DNA of 64,000 bases, from positions 20,615 to 84,614 of the forward strand of contig NW_026647317.1 of NCBI RefSeq assembly GCF_950295315.1, in the 5' to 3' direction. Below the pieces are notes generated by a model. That model saw only the letters and a program-made list of their open reading frames with translations. It was not told the origin of the DNA and searched no databases. The DNA is from Erinaceus europaeus (taxonomy: Eukaryota > Chordata > Mammalia > Eulipotyphla > Erinaceidae). The translations under genes were made by a program, and so were the position numbers. This document shows positions 20,870 to 34,319 of this stretch, one piece after another (the first letter of the stretch is position 1; every line of letters starts with the position of its first letter).

Positions 20870-22960
20870 TTTATTTTATTTTATTTTATTTTTATTTATA
20901 AAAAGGAAACATGGACTAAACCATAGGATAAGAGGGGTACAACGCCACGCAATTCCCACCACCAGAACTCTGTATCCCATCCCCTCTCCTGATAGCTTTC
21001 CTATTCTTTAACCGTCTGGGAGTATGGACCCAAGGTCCTTGTGGGATGCAGAAGGTGAAAGGTCTGGCTTCTGTAATTGCTTCTGCACTGAACATGGGCA
21101 TTTACAGGTCGATCCATACTCCCAGCCTGTCTTTCTCTTTCCCTAGTGAGGAAGGGCTCTGGGGAAACAGAGCTCCAGGACACATCGGTGGGGTTGTCTG
21201 TCCAGGGAAGTCTGATCTGCATCATGCTAGCATCTGGAATCTGGTGGCTGAAAGGAGAGTTAACATATAAAATCAAACAAATTGTTTACCAATTATGGAC
21301 CTAAAGGCTGGAATAGTGCAGATGAAGAGTTGGGGGTCCTCCATTTTGTAGATAGCTGGTAGGCATATTTTAGTTATATTCCAAAGGTCCTGTGGCTACA
21401 CTATTTTTTTTTTCTTTTTCTTTTTTCTCCTGAGCCTGAAATCAGGTGGATCCCATTTATTGTCTGGGGAGATGATGTCATGGCTGGCAAAGGGACCAGA
21501 AAGCTGGATCAGTAAGAGAGTAGCTCCCTAATATGGGAAAGGGATATAAATATTGTTGACTGTAAATCCCATTGATTTGATGTGATCTGGGGCTCATATT
21601 CAGTTTAGGAGCCTATGTGACCTCTGCATCCCTCTAGATCTGAGCTCACATTCTGTGGTCATGAGTAGGAATGTTCCAAGCTGCCTCAGTTTCAGGACCC
21701 ATCTTCCTCAGGTGGAACATTGAGTATGTTGTCCGTCTTTCCTTCAGAAGATGGAACATTCTCTACTGTTGTTGATTCAAGTTGAGGGCAAGGTCCTATG
21801 GGGGCCCACAAAGGAGTCTATTGTGTTTTTCCTGATAGAGATGACTGGTAACAATGGTGAGAGGGATTTATTTGAGGTCTAGGCCCATCATGTCTGTTTG
21901 GGAGTCTTAGGACTCCCCGACTAGGACCCCAGGTAATGGGGTGGCCTGATAGTGACTAAAGAGTCATCGTTAAAGTGTGCTAGTCTCTTGCCCTTATTGA
22001 GCTTTTTCAGTCCTTGCTTTGATAAGGTTAGCTTTGGAGAGAGTGAGAGAAGTATAATAGGAAGTAGGTGAGGAGGGTATCTAAGTAGACACTATTTCAT
22101 TATGAACTTTATACTGACTCACTACAGACTGTTGTGCACTCTTGCTTTCAGGTATATATTTTGCCCCAATTTATGGGTACATGTCTCATGAGACCTGGTT
22201 TACATCTAGGTTTTAGGACTTTGTTAAGAAGTGAACCTCCTGGAATGGAATTAGAGAATAATATGCAAGGAAAGGTCTCACCTGAGTAATGAGGCTGAAG
22301 GATTGACATTCCATGCCTGACATCTCTGGACACGGTCTGAAGTGAAGCATGCTGAGGTGGTACTCGTTGTGTTGATTATCAGCAGATATCATTTGGTATG
22401 AATTGAGAGAATCATGCAGAAAAGTGAGCCCCACCCTAGAGGTTTCAGGACTGGGGGAAATATAGGCTCTATAGAGGAAGTGGGAGGTTCCTGCTGTCTT
22501 AGGGTTTAAGAAGGCAATAGATAGTTATTGCTATAATCACATTATTTGGCAATTGGGTTATCTTTGAAATATCCTTTTGTTAGGATTTGCTGTATAATAC
22601 ACAACATCACCATAATTTATGTCCTTTGACATTACTTGTATATAGCTGTGCCACTTGTTGCTTCTATTCTTCCTGGTCTAAGCTTTTAAGAGTCAACATA
22701 TCAAAGACTGAGCCTATGTATTAAAAATATTCAGTCTGTGCTTTAAAAAGTTTGAGACATTCAATCAATTTTTATTAATTGAATAGTGATTCATATGACT
22801 ACAAATTAATAGGAGTGTACATAAACACCAATACCACCACCAAAATAAACTGTATCCCATTCCATCCACCACCACCCCCAACCCACCCCATGAAGTTGAA
22901 CATCCACCCTCACCCTCAACCTAGGGTCTTTACTTTGGTGCCCTACTCCAACAATACTGT
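20870..22960 (-). mobile_element. Family X element, near full length
   Basis: About 2.1 kb in minus orientation. It begins (complement) near 22960 at 'gtagggcaccaaagtaaaga' and ends with a T-rich tail (A tail in minus sense) at 20870-20900. Internal markers include 'tataaatattgttgactg' (21545) and 'accacagaatgtgagctcag' (complement near 21650). No open frame of note occurs in either strand, so it is probably non-autonomous. Together with 25460-27245 and 40560-41875 it defines the element's extent. Confidence 0.75.
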
Positions 22961-23099
22961 ATTTTAACAATGATTTTTGAAACACAAAAAACATTAGTAA
23001 AAGATACATTTGAAATAATGCAAAAAATTGTATAAAGGGTGTTTATTAGTAAAATATATATATATTATGTACATGCATACAAATACATGTGTAATTTAC

Positions 23100-23430
23100 T
23101 TCTTTTTTTCCCCTCTGGAGTTATTGCTGGGGCTCAGTACCTGTACTATGAATCCACTTCTCCTGAAGGCCATTTTTCCCATTTTGTTGCCCTTGTTGTT
23201 ATTATCATTGTTGTTGTCGATGTTGTTGGATACGATAGAGAAATCGAGATAGGAGGGGAAGTCAGGGAGGGGGAGAGAAAGATAGGCACCTGCAGACCTG
23301 CTTCACTGCTTGTAAGCGACCCCCCTGCAGGTGAAGAGCCCGGGGCTCAAACCGGGATCATTCCGCCAGTCCTTGCACTTTGTGCCATGTGAGCTTGACC
23401 TGCTGCACTACCCTGGCCCTGGCTCCCTGT
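23100..23430 (-). mobile_element. SINE-A copy, minus
   Basis: Complement carries the head (near 23375-23425), 'caggtctgcaggtgcctatc' and the body. The tail contains AAC/AAT repeats (complement of 23195-23228). Confidence 0.85.
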
Positions 23431-23444
23431 AATTTACTTCTTAT

Positions 23445-23690
23445 GTGCATTTATTGGTTATTGTCAATTTGTGAACTCCTAAAGAGTATATATATTGATC
23501 TATTGGATAGAAACAGAGAGAAATTGAGAGGGTAGATGAGATAGGGAGAGAGAGTGGCACATACAGCACTGCCTCACCACTCATGAGGATTTCCTCCTGA
23601 AAATAGCGAAGGGGAACTTGAACCCAAGTCCTTAAGCGTGGTAACATGTATGTTCTACCAGTGCCACTACCACCCAGGTCCCTCTGCACT
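23445..23690 (-). mobile_element. SINE-B-like copy, minus
   Basis: Complement shows 'gtggtagtggcactggtag', a box-B-like 'gggttcaagttcccc' and the CTCTCTCC body. Divergence is moderate. Confidence 0.6.
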
Positions 23691-24330
23691 ATAATTTACA
23701 GAAAGTGGCCAGCAACTCGCCAGGTATGCAGCAGAATCCCTCCTCCCCTCCCCCTTACCTCTCAGGGGACAAGGTTGGTTGGGGACGCTCTGCAGGCTGA
23801 CCCCTTGCCTGTCTCTTCCCCAGCTGTCCTGAACTGCACTCTCCGTGGGGAAAAGCTCTGGGATACATATGCTAGGATGGCATTGCAGAAAATGAATTAG
23901 GCTGAAATTAGAGATGCCCTGAGCTCTCCCAGGGAGTTTGAAAGTGTTTGCTCTGAGATTGACTGCACACAGGAAAAGGTATCCCAATTGATAAGAAGTC
24001 ATTCAGATCATCATCTATGGGACTATCAGTCTCTGACATCAACTCACTCCCTGCCAGTCCACACCTGGGATTTCTAGACTGAGTATGATTTCTATGACAT
24101 AAGGTTAATTTCAGAGCCCTTTTTTCATGCTGTCAGGATCCTGTGTAATTGTATCTCTCCAATACTGTTCATTCACATGTGCAGAGTTGCAGGCGCTGAT
24201 GAGAAGGAAAGAAGAGAGAGAACAGAAGCAAAATATTGTTCTAACTAGGACTCCGAGGGCACTGGGGCATCTAACAGACAAACTCACATCTTTGAGAGAA
24301 TCAGAGCTATGAAACAGTATTTGAATTTTT
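23691..24330. other. No gene recognised
   Basis: Apparently unique sequence. The longest frames (84 and 111 codons) overlap on opposite strands and show no motif. Confidence 0.5.
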
Positions 24331-25460
24331 CATATAAATAAGAAATCACAGAAATCCAACTGAAAGTTGAATATAGTGAGCAACTCCTTGATTTGTCTTT
24401 TTAGAAAGCTTATTTTGGTTATAAGGGAGAAGGCATATGGGAAGGTAGGGAAACTGAATGATGGGGAAAGAGTGGTTAAGAATATATTCAAGTCTCTTGT
24501 CTGGTGTATGGTATGTGAAGATCTTCTCCCATTCTGTAGGGGTCTCTTTGTTTGTGTGATGGTTTGTTTCTTTGGCTGTGCAGAAGCTTTCAATTTGATG
24601 TAGTCCCATTGGTTTGTTTTTGTTTCAGTATTCCTTGCAATTGGGCTTGTTTCATCAAAGTTGTCGAGGTTTAGGTGTGAAGTGTTCCACCAATGTTTTC
24701 CTCTAAGTATTTGATAGTTTCTCATCTAACATCCAGGCCCTTGATCCATTTGGAGTTGACTTTTGTTTCTGGTGAGATAAGTTGGTTCAGTTTCATTCTT
24801 CTGCATGTTTCAAGCCAGTTTTCCCAGCACCATTTATTGAAGAGAGCCTCCTTCCTCCATTTAATACTTTGGGCCCTCTTATCAAAGATTAGATGTCCAT
24901 AGGTGTGGGGGCTTAGTTCTGGGCTTTCATTTCTGTTCCACTAGTCTGTGTATCTATCTTTGTTCAGTACCAGGCTGTTTTGATGATGATAGCTTTATAA
25001 TGTAGTTTGAGATCTGGTGGTGTGATGCCTCCATTTCTGTTTCTTTTCAACAATATTGTTTTGTCTATTCTAGGTGTTTTATCATTCCAGACAAATAATT
25101 GTAATTTTTGTTCTATTCTCTTAAAGAAGCTTGGTGGAATTTTGACGGGTGTCATGTTAAATTTGTATATGGCTCTAGGGAGAATATTCATTTTGATGAT
25201 ATTAATTCCTACAATCCATGAGCATGTGATGTCTTTCAATTTCATGTTATCATTTTCTATTTCCTTGAATAGTGACTCATATTTTTCAGTATACAAGTCT
25301 TTCACTTATTTCGTCAGATTTATTTGTAGATATTTTATTGATTTTGCTGCAACAGTAAATGGGAATGATTTCTGGATATCCTCTTCTTCAGATTTTGCAT
25401 AAAGAAATACCACTGATTTTTGTACATTGATTTTGTAGCTTGACACTTTACTAAATTGCC
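24331..25460 (-). mobile_element. L1 ORF2 fragment, minus
   Basis: The region between reverse transcriptase and the C-terminus of L1 ORF2. Pieces such as [17 protein letters not shown] (complement near 25140-25215) and KTAWY match the full-length L1 at 29484-33304. Several frameshifts. The 3' end is missing and the 5' end abuts a family X element at about 25460. Confidence 0.85.
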
Positions 25461-27245
25461 TAATAACTTCCAGTAGGGCAAAAAGTAAAAATCTCTGGGT
25501 TGAAGGTGAGGGCAGATGTTTGGCTTCACTGGGGTGGGGCCGGGGAGGATGGGATGGGGCACAGGCTTTTGGTGGTGGGAATGGTGTTTATGTACTCTCC
25601 TATTAACTTGTAGTCATATAAATCAGTACTTAATTAATATGAGAGGGGGAAAATTTATTGAATGTCACAAACTTTCTACTGCACATAGTCTTTGAAATGT
25701 TGGCTTTTAAAAGCATAGACTAGAGAGAACAGAAGCACCCGGTGGCATTACTCTATAAGATGCAGCTATATACAAATAATGTCAAAGGACATAAATTATG
25801 GTGATGTTGTGTATGATACAGCAAATCCTACCAAAGGGATTTTCAAAGTTAACCCAATTGCCAAATAATTTCACTACAGCAATAACTATTGCCTTCTTAA
25901 ATCCTAAGACAGCAGGAACCTCCCACTTCCTCTATAGAGCCTATATTTTCCCCAGTCCTGAAACCTCTACTTTGGGGCTCATTTTCCTGCATGCTTCTCT
26001 CAATTCATACCGAATGATATAGCATCTGCTGATCCCAACCTAATCTATGCAGTGAGTACCAGCTCAGCATGCTTCACTTCAGACTGTGTCCAGAGATATC
26101 AGGCATGGAATGTCAATCCTTCAGCCTCATTACTCGGGTGAGACCTTTCCTTGCATATTATTCTCTAATTCCATTCCAGGAGGTTCACTTCCTAACAAAG
26201 CCCCCAAACCTAGATATAGACAAGATCTCATGAGATAGAACATATGTTCACACGTATTCCTAAATTAGAGCAAAATATGTACCTGAAAGCAAAAATACAC
26301 AATAGTCTATAGTGAGTCTGTATATGCAGCAAGCAAGTAGAAAGACCTAAAAACAAATCATAAAGTTCATAATGAAATAGTGTCTACTTACACTTAGATA
26401 CTCTCCTCACCTACTTCCTATTAAACTTTCCTCACTTACTCCAAAACTAATCTTATCAAAGTAGGGATTGAAAAAGCTGAATAAGGGTAAGAGACTGGCA
26501 TACTTTAACAATGACTCTTTAGTCACTGTCAAGCTACCCCATCAGCTGGGGCCCTAGTCGGGGAGTCCTAAGATTCCCGAACAGACATGATGGGCCTAGA
26601 CCTCGAATAAATCCCTCTCTCCATTGTTACCAGTCAGCTCTATCTGGAAAAATACAGTAGACTCCTTTGTGGACCCCCATAGGACCTTGCCTTCAACATG
26701 GATCAACAATGGTAGACAATGTTCCATGCTCTGAATGGAGGATGGACAACATACTCAATGTTCCACCTGAGGAAAATGGGTCCTGAAACTGAGGCAGCTT
26801 AGAACATTCCTACTCATGACCACAGAATGTGAGCTCAGATCTAGAGGGATGCAGAGGTCACATAGGCTCCTAAAATGAATATGGGCCCTTGATCACGTCA
26901 AATCAATGGGATTTACAGTCAACAATAATTACACCCCTTTTCTATATTAGGGAGCTACTCTCATCTCTGATCCAGATTTCTGTTCATTTTGCCAGCCATG
27001 ACACCATCTCCCCAGACAATAACATGGATCCACCTGTATATCAGATGTCAGGCTCAGAAAAAAAAAAAAAAACTAGTATAGCCACAGGCCCTTTGGAATA
27101 TAACCAAAATAGGACTACTATCTATAACACAGAGACCACCCCAACTGTTCACCTGAACGATTCCAGCCTTTAGGTTCATGATTGCATGGAGTTGTACCCC
27201 TCTTATCCTATGGTTTTTATCAGTGTTTCCTTTTTAAAAATAAAA
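25460..27245 (+). mobile_element. Family X element, about 1.8 kb
   Basis: Begins 'cagtagggcaaaaagtaaaa', parallel to the element at 40560, and ends 'tttaaaaataaaaaatttta' at 27245. An interior stretch present in the 20870-22960 copy is missing near 27180 ('catgattgcatggagttg'). The 3' 780 bases are mirrored at 60520-61240. Confidence 0.75.
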
Positions 27246-27249
27246 AATT

Positions 27250-27437
27250 TTATAAGAGAATATATTCAAGCATGCTCCCAGTAGCACACTCAGTAGAAAG
27301 CACATGTTACTTACTATGTGCGGGACCAGGACTCATGGCCCCAGTCCCCAGTTGCAGAAGAGAAGCTTCAAAGCTGTGAAACAGGGCTGCAGGTATCTCT
27401 CTTCCACTCTCCTTATTTCTCTCCTCCCCTCTCAATT

Positions 27438-27487
<50 letters not shown>

Positions 27488-28020
27488 TTCCTTCCTTTCT
27501 TTCTTTCTTTCTCTCATTTTCCTTTTTGTTGCCCTTCTTGTTTATCATTGTTGTTGTTATTGCAGTTGTTGTTGTTGGATAGGGCAAAGAGAAATTGAGA
27601 AAGGACAGGAAGACAGAGAGGGGGAGAGAAAGATAGATACCTGCAGACCTGCTTCTCTGCCCATGAAGTGATGCCCCTGCAGGTGTCATGGGGGCTCAAA
27701 CCAGAATGCTTATGCCAGTCCTTGTGCTTTGTGCCATGTGTGCTCAATCAACTGCACTACCGCCCGACTCTTCTTTCTTTTATTCTTTTAATTTTCATTA
27801 TCTTTATTGATTGGCAAATGAAGCCAGAAATCTATAGGGTAGGGGGAGACAGGAAGAGAAAAAGAGACACCTGCAGCACTGTGCCACCACTCAGACTTTC
27901 CCCATGCAGGTGGGGACTAAGGGCTTGAACCAAGGTCATTGCACATTGTAACATGTACACTCAACCAGGTGCACCATCATCTGGCCTCACCTCTCAGTTT
28001 ATTTCTCTCCTACCAAATAA
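27250..28020. mobile_element. SINE cluster: SINE-B (+), SINE-A (-), SINE-B (-)
   Basis: SINE-B-like head near 27285 with body to 27430; then a (TTTC)n tract; SINE-A in minus orientation 27525-27775 with AAC/AAT tail; then a SINE-B copy in minus orientation 27785-27990. The first two are mirrored at 60060-60490. Confidence 0.75.
27436..27512. repeat. (TTTC)n microsatellite with TTCC interruptions
   Basis: About 75 bp of TTTC repeats at the tail-to-tail junction of two SINEs. The mirrored site (60300-60325) has only a few units, so length has changed since duplication. Confidence 0.95.
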
Positions 28021-28099
28021 AAAATATGAAAAAGGGGAAGAGGGTGATGGACTGTAGGAGAAATATATTCCTTATGCAGGCACTGAGTCCCAGTGATAA

Positions 28100-28800
28100 C
28101 TCTGGTAGAAAATTTTAAAAAGTTAATAAACTCCCATCTCTGTACCCCTTAAAGAACTTTGGTCCATACTCCCAGAGGGAGAGAAATGTTAGGGGAAGGT
28201 GACTAGAGGGCTCTGAAATCCAGTTCCAACAGGACCAAGAAAGAGAAGAGGAAAAAAGGAAGGACATTCAGAAATAGTAATGCTTGTAGGAATGAGTTAG
28301 ACAGAAAGTAAAGGCTGGACCATAGAAAAAATAGACAACTACCCCAGTAGGGAAAGATAGGAACAGGCTGGGGGTATGGATCATACTGTCAGAGCTCATA
28401 TCCAGCAGAGAAGCAGTTACAGAAGCCAGAACTCCCACCTTCTGCACCTCATAAAGAATGTTGGTCCATACTCCCAGAGAGATAAAGAATAGGGGAGCTT
28501 TCAAAGGAGGGGATGGGATGTGGAACTCTAGTGGTGGAAATTGTGTGATCATTATTAACTCACTAATAAAAATAATAAAGATTGGCATACATACATACTT
28601 ACAAAAATAATATTCAACACTTATCTGTGACCTTGGGAGAACCACTGCAGTTTCCAAGAGAAGAAATAGGGACACAGAACTCCAGTGGTGGGAACAGTGT
28701 GGAATTATATTCCTGTTATAATTTTGTAAACCATGACTTCAGTAATTTTTGCTTAAGCTTGATAGATAACAAGCAAACAAGCTTTAATTAAAAAAATTTT
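28100..28800 (+). mobile_element. Older relatives of family X
   Basis: Carries family-X-like markers in diverged form ('ggtccatactcccagag' twice, 'ggtggaaattgtgtga', 'aggaatgagttagac') and two A-rich ends near 28570 and 28800. Mirrored at 59060-59700. I take it as two stacked copies of an older subfamily. Confidence 0.55.
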
Positions 28801-29140
28801 ATTTATGTATTTATTTATTTATTGCCTCCAGGGTTATCACTGGAGCTCTGTCCTTGCACTACGAATCCACAGCCCTGGAGCCCATTTTTTTCCCTTTTGT
28901 TGTCCTTCTGTTTATTGTTGTTGTCATTATTATTATTATTGTTGTTATTGCTGGATAGGGCAGAGAGAAATCAAGAGAGGAGGGGAAGACAGAGAAGAGG
29001 AGAGAAAGACAGACCTTCTTCACTGCCCATGAAGTGACTCACCTGCAAGTGGGGAAGCAGGGGCTCGAACCGGGATTCTAACATCAGTCCTTGCGCTCTG
29101 TGCCATGTGCATATAACCCGCTGTGCTACTACCTGGTCCC
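28801..29140 (-). mobile_element. SINE-A copy, minus
   Basis: Complement shows the tRNA-like head near 29080-29135, 'ggttcgagcccctgc' and the AAT/AAC tail (complement of 28915-28950). It is the paralogue of the SINE at 57255-57600 and lies immediately beside the L1 target site. Confidence 0.85.
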
Positions 29141-29483
29141 ACAAACAAACTTTTTTTTCATTTATTTATTTGCTTGTTTGTTTATTTATTCTTTTAAAAT
29201 TTATTTATTTGTTCTTTTTCATTTAATTATTTGTTTGTTTATTCTTTTTTTCTGATTTTTTTATTGGTGAATTAATGTTTTACATTCAACAGTAAGTACA
29301 ATAGTTTGTACATGCATAACATTCCCCAGTTTCCCATATAACAATACAACCCCTACTAGGTCCTCTGAATCCTTCTTGGACCTGTATTCTCCCCACCCAC
29401 CCACCCCAGAGTCTTTTACTTTGGTGCAATACGCCAATTCCATTTCAGGTTCTACTTCTGTTTTCTTTTCTGATCTTATTTTT

Positions 29484-32400
29484 TCAACTTCTGCCTGAGA
29501 GTGAGAGCATCCCATATTCATCCTTCAGTTTCTGACTTCTTTCACTTAACATGAATTTTTCAAGGTCCATCCAAGATCAGCTAAAAACGGTGAAATCACC
29601 TTTTTTTTTTTTTTTTTTTTTACAGCTGAGTAGTGTATTCCATTGTGTATATAGACCACAACTTGCTCAGCCACTCATCTGTTGTTGGACACAGGTTTTA
29701 TTACAAATTGTGCTGCCAAGAATATATGTGTACACAGATCTTTTTGGATGGATATGTTGGGTTTCTTAGGATATATCCCCAGGAGAGGAAATGCAGGATC
29801 ATAGGGGAGGTCCATTTCTAGCCTTCTGAGAGTTCTCCAGACTGTTCTCCACAGAGGTTGGACCAATTGACATTCCCACCAGTGCAGGAGGGTTCCTTTG
29901 ACCCCACATCCTCTCCAGCATTTGCAGCTGTTACCTTTTCTGATGTATGACATTCTCACAGGAGTGAAGTAGTATCTCATTGTTGTCTTTATTTGCATTT
30001 CTATGACAATCAGAGACTTGGAGCATTTTTTCATGTGTTTCTTGGCCTTTTGGATCTCTTCTGTGGTGAATATTCTGTCCATGTCCTCCCCCCATTTTTG
30101 GATGGGGTTATTTGTTGTCTTGTTGAGTTTGGCAAGCTGTTTATATATGTTGGTTATTAAACTCTTGTCTGATGTATGGCATGTAAAGGTCTTCTCCCAT
30201 TCTGTGAGGGGTCTCTTGGTTTGGGTATTGGTTTCTTTCGCTGTGCAGAAGCTTTTAAATTTGATGTAGTCCCTTAGGTTTACGCTTGCCTTAGTCTTCT
30301 TTGTAATTGGGTTTGTTTCATTGAAGATGTTTTTAAAATTTATGTGGAAAAGAGTTCTGCCAATATTTTCCTCTAAATATCTGATAGTTTGTGGTCTAAC
30401 ATCCAAGTCCTTGATCCACTTGGAATTTACTTTTGTATTTGGTGAAATACAGTGGTTCAGTTTCATTCTTCTGCATGTTTCAACCCACTGTTTCCAATAC
30501 CATTTGTTGAAGAGACTCTACTTTCCCCATTTAATAGTCTGGGCCCCTTTGTCAAAGATTAGATGTCCATAGGTATGTCGGCTCACTTCTGGGATCTTAA
30601 TTCTATTCCACTGGTCAGTGTGTCTATTCATATTCCAGTACCAAGCAGTTTTGATGACAATGGCCCTATAATACAATTTGAGATCTGGGAGTGTGATGCC
30701 TCCAGTTCTGTTCTTTTTTCTCAAGACTGTTTTGGCAATTCTAGGTCTTTTCTGGTTCCAGATAAACATTTGTAGCATTTGTTCCATTCTCCTAAAAAAT
30801 GTGCTTGGGATCTTGATGGGGATAGCATTCAATTTGTAGATGGCTCTGGGTAGTATATTCATTTTGATTATGTTAATTCTACCAACCCATGAACATGGAG
30901 TATCTTTCCACTTCTTTGTGTCTTTTTCAATTTCCTCAAGTAGTGACTCATAATTTTCAGTATACAAGTCTTTCACTTCTTTGGTTAGGTTTACTCCTAG
31001 ATATTTTATTGTTTTAGTTGCTGTAGTAAAAGGAATTGATTTCTGGATTTCAATTTCTTCTAGCTTAGTGTTTGCATAGAGGAATGCCACTGACTTTTGA
31101 ATGTTAATTTTGTAGCCTGACACCTTACTGTATTGGCTGATGATTTCCAAGAGCTTCTTGATGAATTCCTTAGGTTTTTTTTGTGTATACTATCATGTCA
31201 TCTGCAAATAGGGAGAGTTTGACTTCTTTTCTTCCAATCTGTATGCCTTTAATTCCTTGCTCCTGCCTGATTGCTATGGCAAGAACTTCCAATACTATGT
31301 TGAATAGTAATGGTGATAGTGGGCAGCCCTGTCTAGTACCTGATCTGAGTGGAAATGCTTCCAGTTTTTCCCCATTGAGTATGATGTTGGCTGTAGGTTT
31401 GCTATATATAGACTCCACTGTTTTCAGGAATTTTCCATCTGTTCCCATTTTTTGTAGTGTTTTGATCATAAAGGGATGTTGGATTTTGTCAAAGGCTTTC
31501 TCTGCATCTATTGATATGACCATGTGGTTTTTGGTCTTGCTTTTGTTGATGTGGTAGATCACACTGATTGATTTACGTATATTAAACCAACCTTGCATGC
31601 CTGGGATAAACCCCACTTGGTCATGATGAACAATCTTTTTAATATACTGCTGTATCTGGTTGGCTAGAATTTTTTTCAGTATTTTGGCATCTATGTTCAT
31701 CAGAGATATTGGTCTGTAGTTTTCTTTTTTGGTTGTGTCCCTGTCTGCTTTTGGTATCAGAGTGATGTTGGCTTCATAGAAGCTGGCAGGGAGTATTCCA
31801 GTGTCTTCAATCTTCTGGAAGACTTTTAAAAGTAGAGGTATGAGTTCTTCTTTGAAAGTTTTGTAGAATTCATTTGTAAAACCATCTGGTCCAGGACTTT
31901 TATTTTTAGGGAGATTTTTGATAACTGTTTCAATTTCATTAGCTGTGATGGGCCTGTCCATGTTATCTACTTCCTCTTTACTTAGTTTTGGAAGCTGGTA
32001 GGTATCTAGGAAATCATCCACTTCTTCCAAGTTCTCTAGCTTGGTGGCATATAGTTGTGGCATATAGAAGCCTCGCATGATATGTTGAATTTCTGTGGTG
32101 TCTGTTGTGATATCTCCTCTTTCATTTACTATCCGATTTATTTGGGTCTTCTCCCTTTTTTGCTTGGTGAGTCTGGCTAAAGGTTTGTCGATTTTGTTCA
32201 CTCTTTTGAAGAACAAACATTTACTTTTGTTGATCTTTTGTATGGTTTTCTTATTCTCAATGTTATTTATTTCTGCCCTAACTGTAGTGATTTCTGTCCT
32301 TCTGGTTGCTTTAAGGTTCCTTGGTTCTTCTTCTTCTAGGTCTTTAAGTTGTGCAATCAGGCTGTTTATTTGTGCTTTTTCTTGTTTCCTAATATGTGCT

Positions 32401-33304
32401 TGTATAGCTATGAACTTCCCACTCAGTACTGCCTTAGCTGTGTCCCAAATATTTTGATAGCTTGTGTCTTCATTTTCATTGAAGTCTTGAAACATTTTGA
32501 TTTCTTCCTTTATTTCCTCTATGACCCAGAGGTTGTTAAGAAGTGTGCTGTTGAGCTTCCACATTTTGGGACTATTACTAATCTTTTGTTGATTGTTAAG
32601 TGTTAGTTTAGTTCCACTATGGTCTGAGAAGATGCTTGGGATGATTTCAAAGCTTTTGAATTTGCTGATGCTGTCTTTGTGGCCTAACATATGATCATCC
32701 TTGAGAATTACCAATGTGGATTTGAGTAAAATGTGTATTCCAGTTTCTTGGGATGAATGACTCTGAAAATGTCCAGTAGTTCTAGCTTATCTATCTCCTC
32801 ATTTAGCTCCCTCATGTCTTTATTGATTTTCTGCCTGGATGATCTGTCAAGTTGAGAGAGTGGGTTGTTGAAGTCCCCTACTATGATTGTGTTGTTGTTA
32901 ATATATTGCTGTAGCTCTTTCAGTAGACGTTTGATGTATTTAGATGGCTTCTCATTGGGTGCATAGATGTTAATAATTGTTAAGTCCTCTTGATTGACTG
33001 ATCTTCTGAGCATTAAGTAGTGTCCATTCCTATCTTTTTTAATCTTATCTATTTTAAAGTCTATCGTGTCAGATATGAGAATAGCTGTTTCTGCCCTTTT
33101 TTGTGGGCCATTGGCTTGTATGATAGTTTTCCATCCTTTCACTTTAAGTCTGTGTTTGTCTTGTTGAGTTAGGTGGGTTTCCTATAGACAGCATATTGTT
33201 GGGTTGTATTTTCTGATCCATCTTCCTACTCTGTGTCTTTTAATAGGTGAATTCAGGCCATTGACATTTATTGATATCAAAGTTTGAAGATATTTTAACA
33301 CCAT
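29484..33304 (-). pseudogene. L1 ORF2 (endonuclease / reverse transcriptase), frameshifted
   Basis: ATG at 33304 and stop at 29484 give about 1273 codons, the usual ORF2 length. In order: an apurinic-type endonuclease (about 33280-32710) with the NVNGLNSPIKRHR and ETHL motifs, one in-frame TAG just before ETHL; the reverse transcriptase (32714-31170) with the [25 protein letters not shown] and FADD catalytic signature intact; and the C-terminal CWRGCG segment (about 29920). Frameshifts lie near 32710, 31160 (in an A run), 30500 and 29675. The protein makes the nick and copies L1 RNA at the target. Confidence 0.9.
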
Positions 33305-33360
33305 TCTTGTATAGTTTTAGAGTGTTCTGATATATATCCTATTTATGATGGTCTGACTGT

Positions 33361-34319
33361 TTATAGAAGACCTTTCAGAACTTCTTTCAGGGCAGGCTTG
33401 GTGATAGTGGATTCCTTCAACTGTTGCTTATCTGAGAAGGATTTGATGCCTCCATCTAGTCTGAATGACAGTCCAGCAGGTTACAGTAGTCTTGTTTGAA
33501 AGCCTTTCTCATTGAGCACTTAATAGATATGTTGCCATTCTCTTCTGGCCTGTAGTGTTCATGTGGAGAAGTCTGCTGTTAATCTTATGGGTTTTCCTCT
33601 GTAGGTGACTCTTAACTTTTCTTTTGCAGCCTTCAGGATCCTTTCTTTATCCTTATTCCTTTCCATTCTAAATATGATGTTTCTTGGTGTCTTTAAGCCT
33701 GTGTTAATTCTGTTTGGGATCCTCTGGGCTTCTTGAATCTTTATGTCTTTGATGTTGTCTAGACTAGAGAAGTTTTCAGCTATTATGGCCTGAAGAATGC
33801 TTTCTTCCTTTCCCTCTCTTTCTTCCTCTGGTAGCCAGTAATGCATATATTGTTTCTTTTGAAGTCATCCCATAGGTCTCTGTTGTTGTTTTCAGCATCT
33901 CTTAATCTTTTTTGAGATCTCTTACTTCTTTTTTAGTTGTCTCTAATTCGCCCTTGATCTTTCTAATTCTGTCTTCAGCCTCATTGATTCTATTCTCTCT
34001 GCTCTCTACTGTTTTCTGGAGTTCATCTATTTTGTTACCCTGTTCTGATACTGTTTTAGCTTGTTCAGCTAGTTGTGTTCTTAGCTTAGCTATTTCAGCT
34101 TTCAGATCTTGAGATAGTGTTTTCTTCCAGAGTCTCATTTGTTGTTCCTGTATTTCTGATTACAATTCTTTCAAACTTTTTACTCACTCCTGTGATTATT
34201 TCCTTAGCTAATGTTTGGATGCTGACCTCGTTATTTTGTGCTACACCCTTTGGGGGGCTTTTAGCTAGACTGTTGTCCTGGTTCGTTTCTCCAATATTTC
34301 TTCTTGTTGGTTTACCCAT
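33361..34319 (-). pseudogene. L1 ORF1 (RNA-binding chaperone), frameshifted
   Basis: ATG at 34319 and stop at 33361 give about 319 codons. An N-terminal low-complexity part is followed by a coiled coil (34138-33902, heptads rich in Leu, Glu, Lys). Next come the RRM-like domain (33846-33559, containing RIPNRINTGLKTPRNIIF) and the C-terminal domain, reached through an in-frame stop at 33559. Frame changes occur near 34100 and 33870. ORF1 protein trimerises and coats L1 RNA. Confidence 0.88.

Noticed and set aside
23646..24002. 84- and 111-codon overlapping frames
   Set aside because: Opposite strands, no motif, no conservation evidence.
27304..27671. Phe/Ser-rich frames over TTTC tracts (27304-27671, 46277-46584)
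   Set aside because: Translation of microsatellite and SINE sequence.
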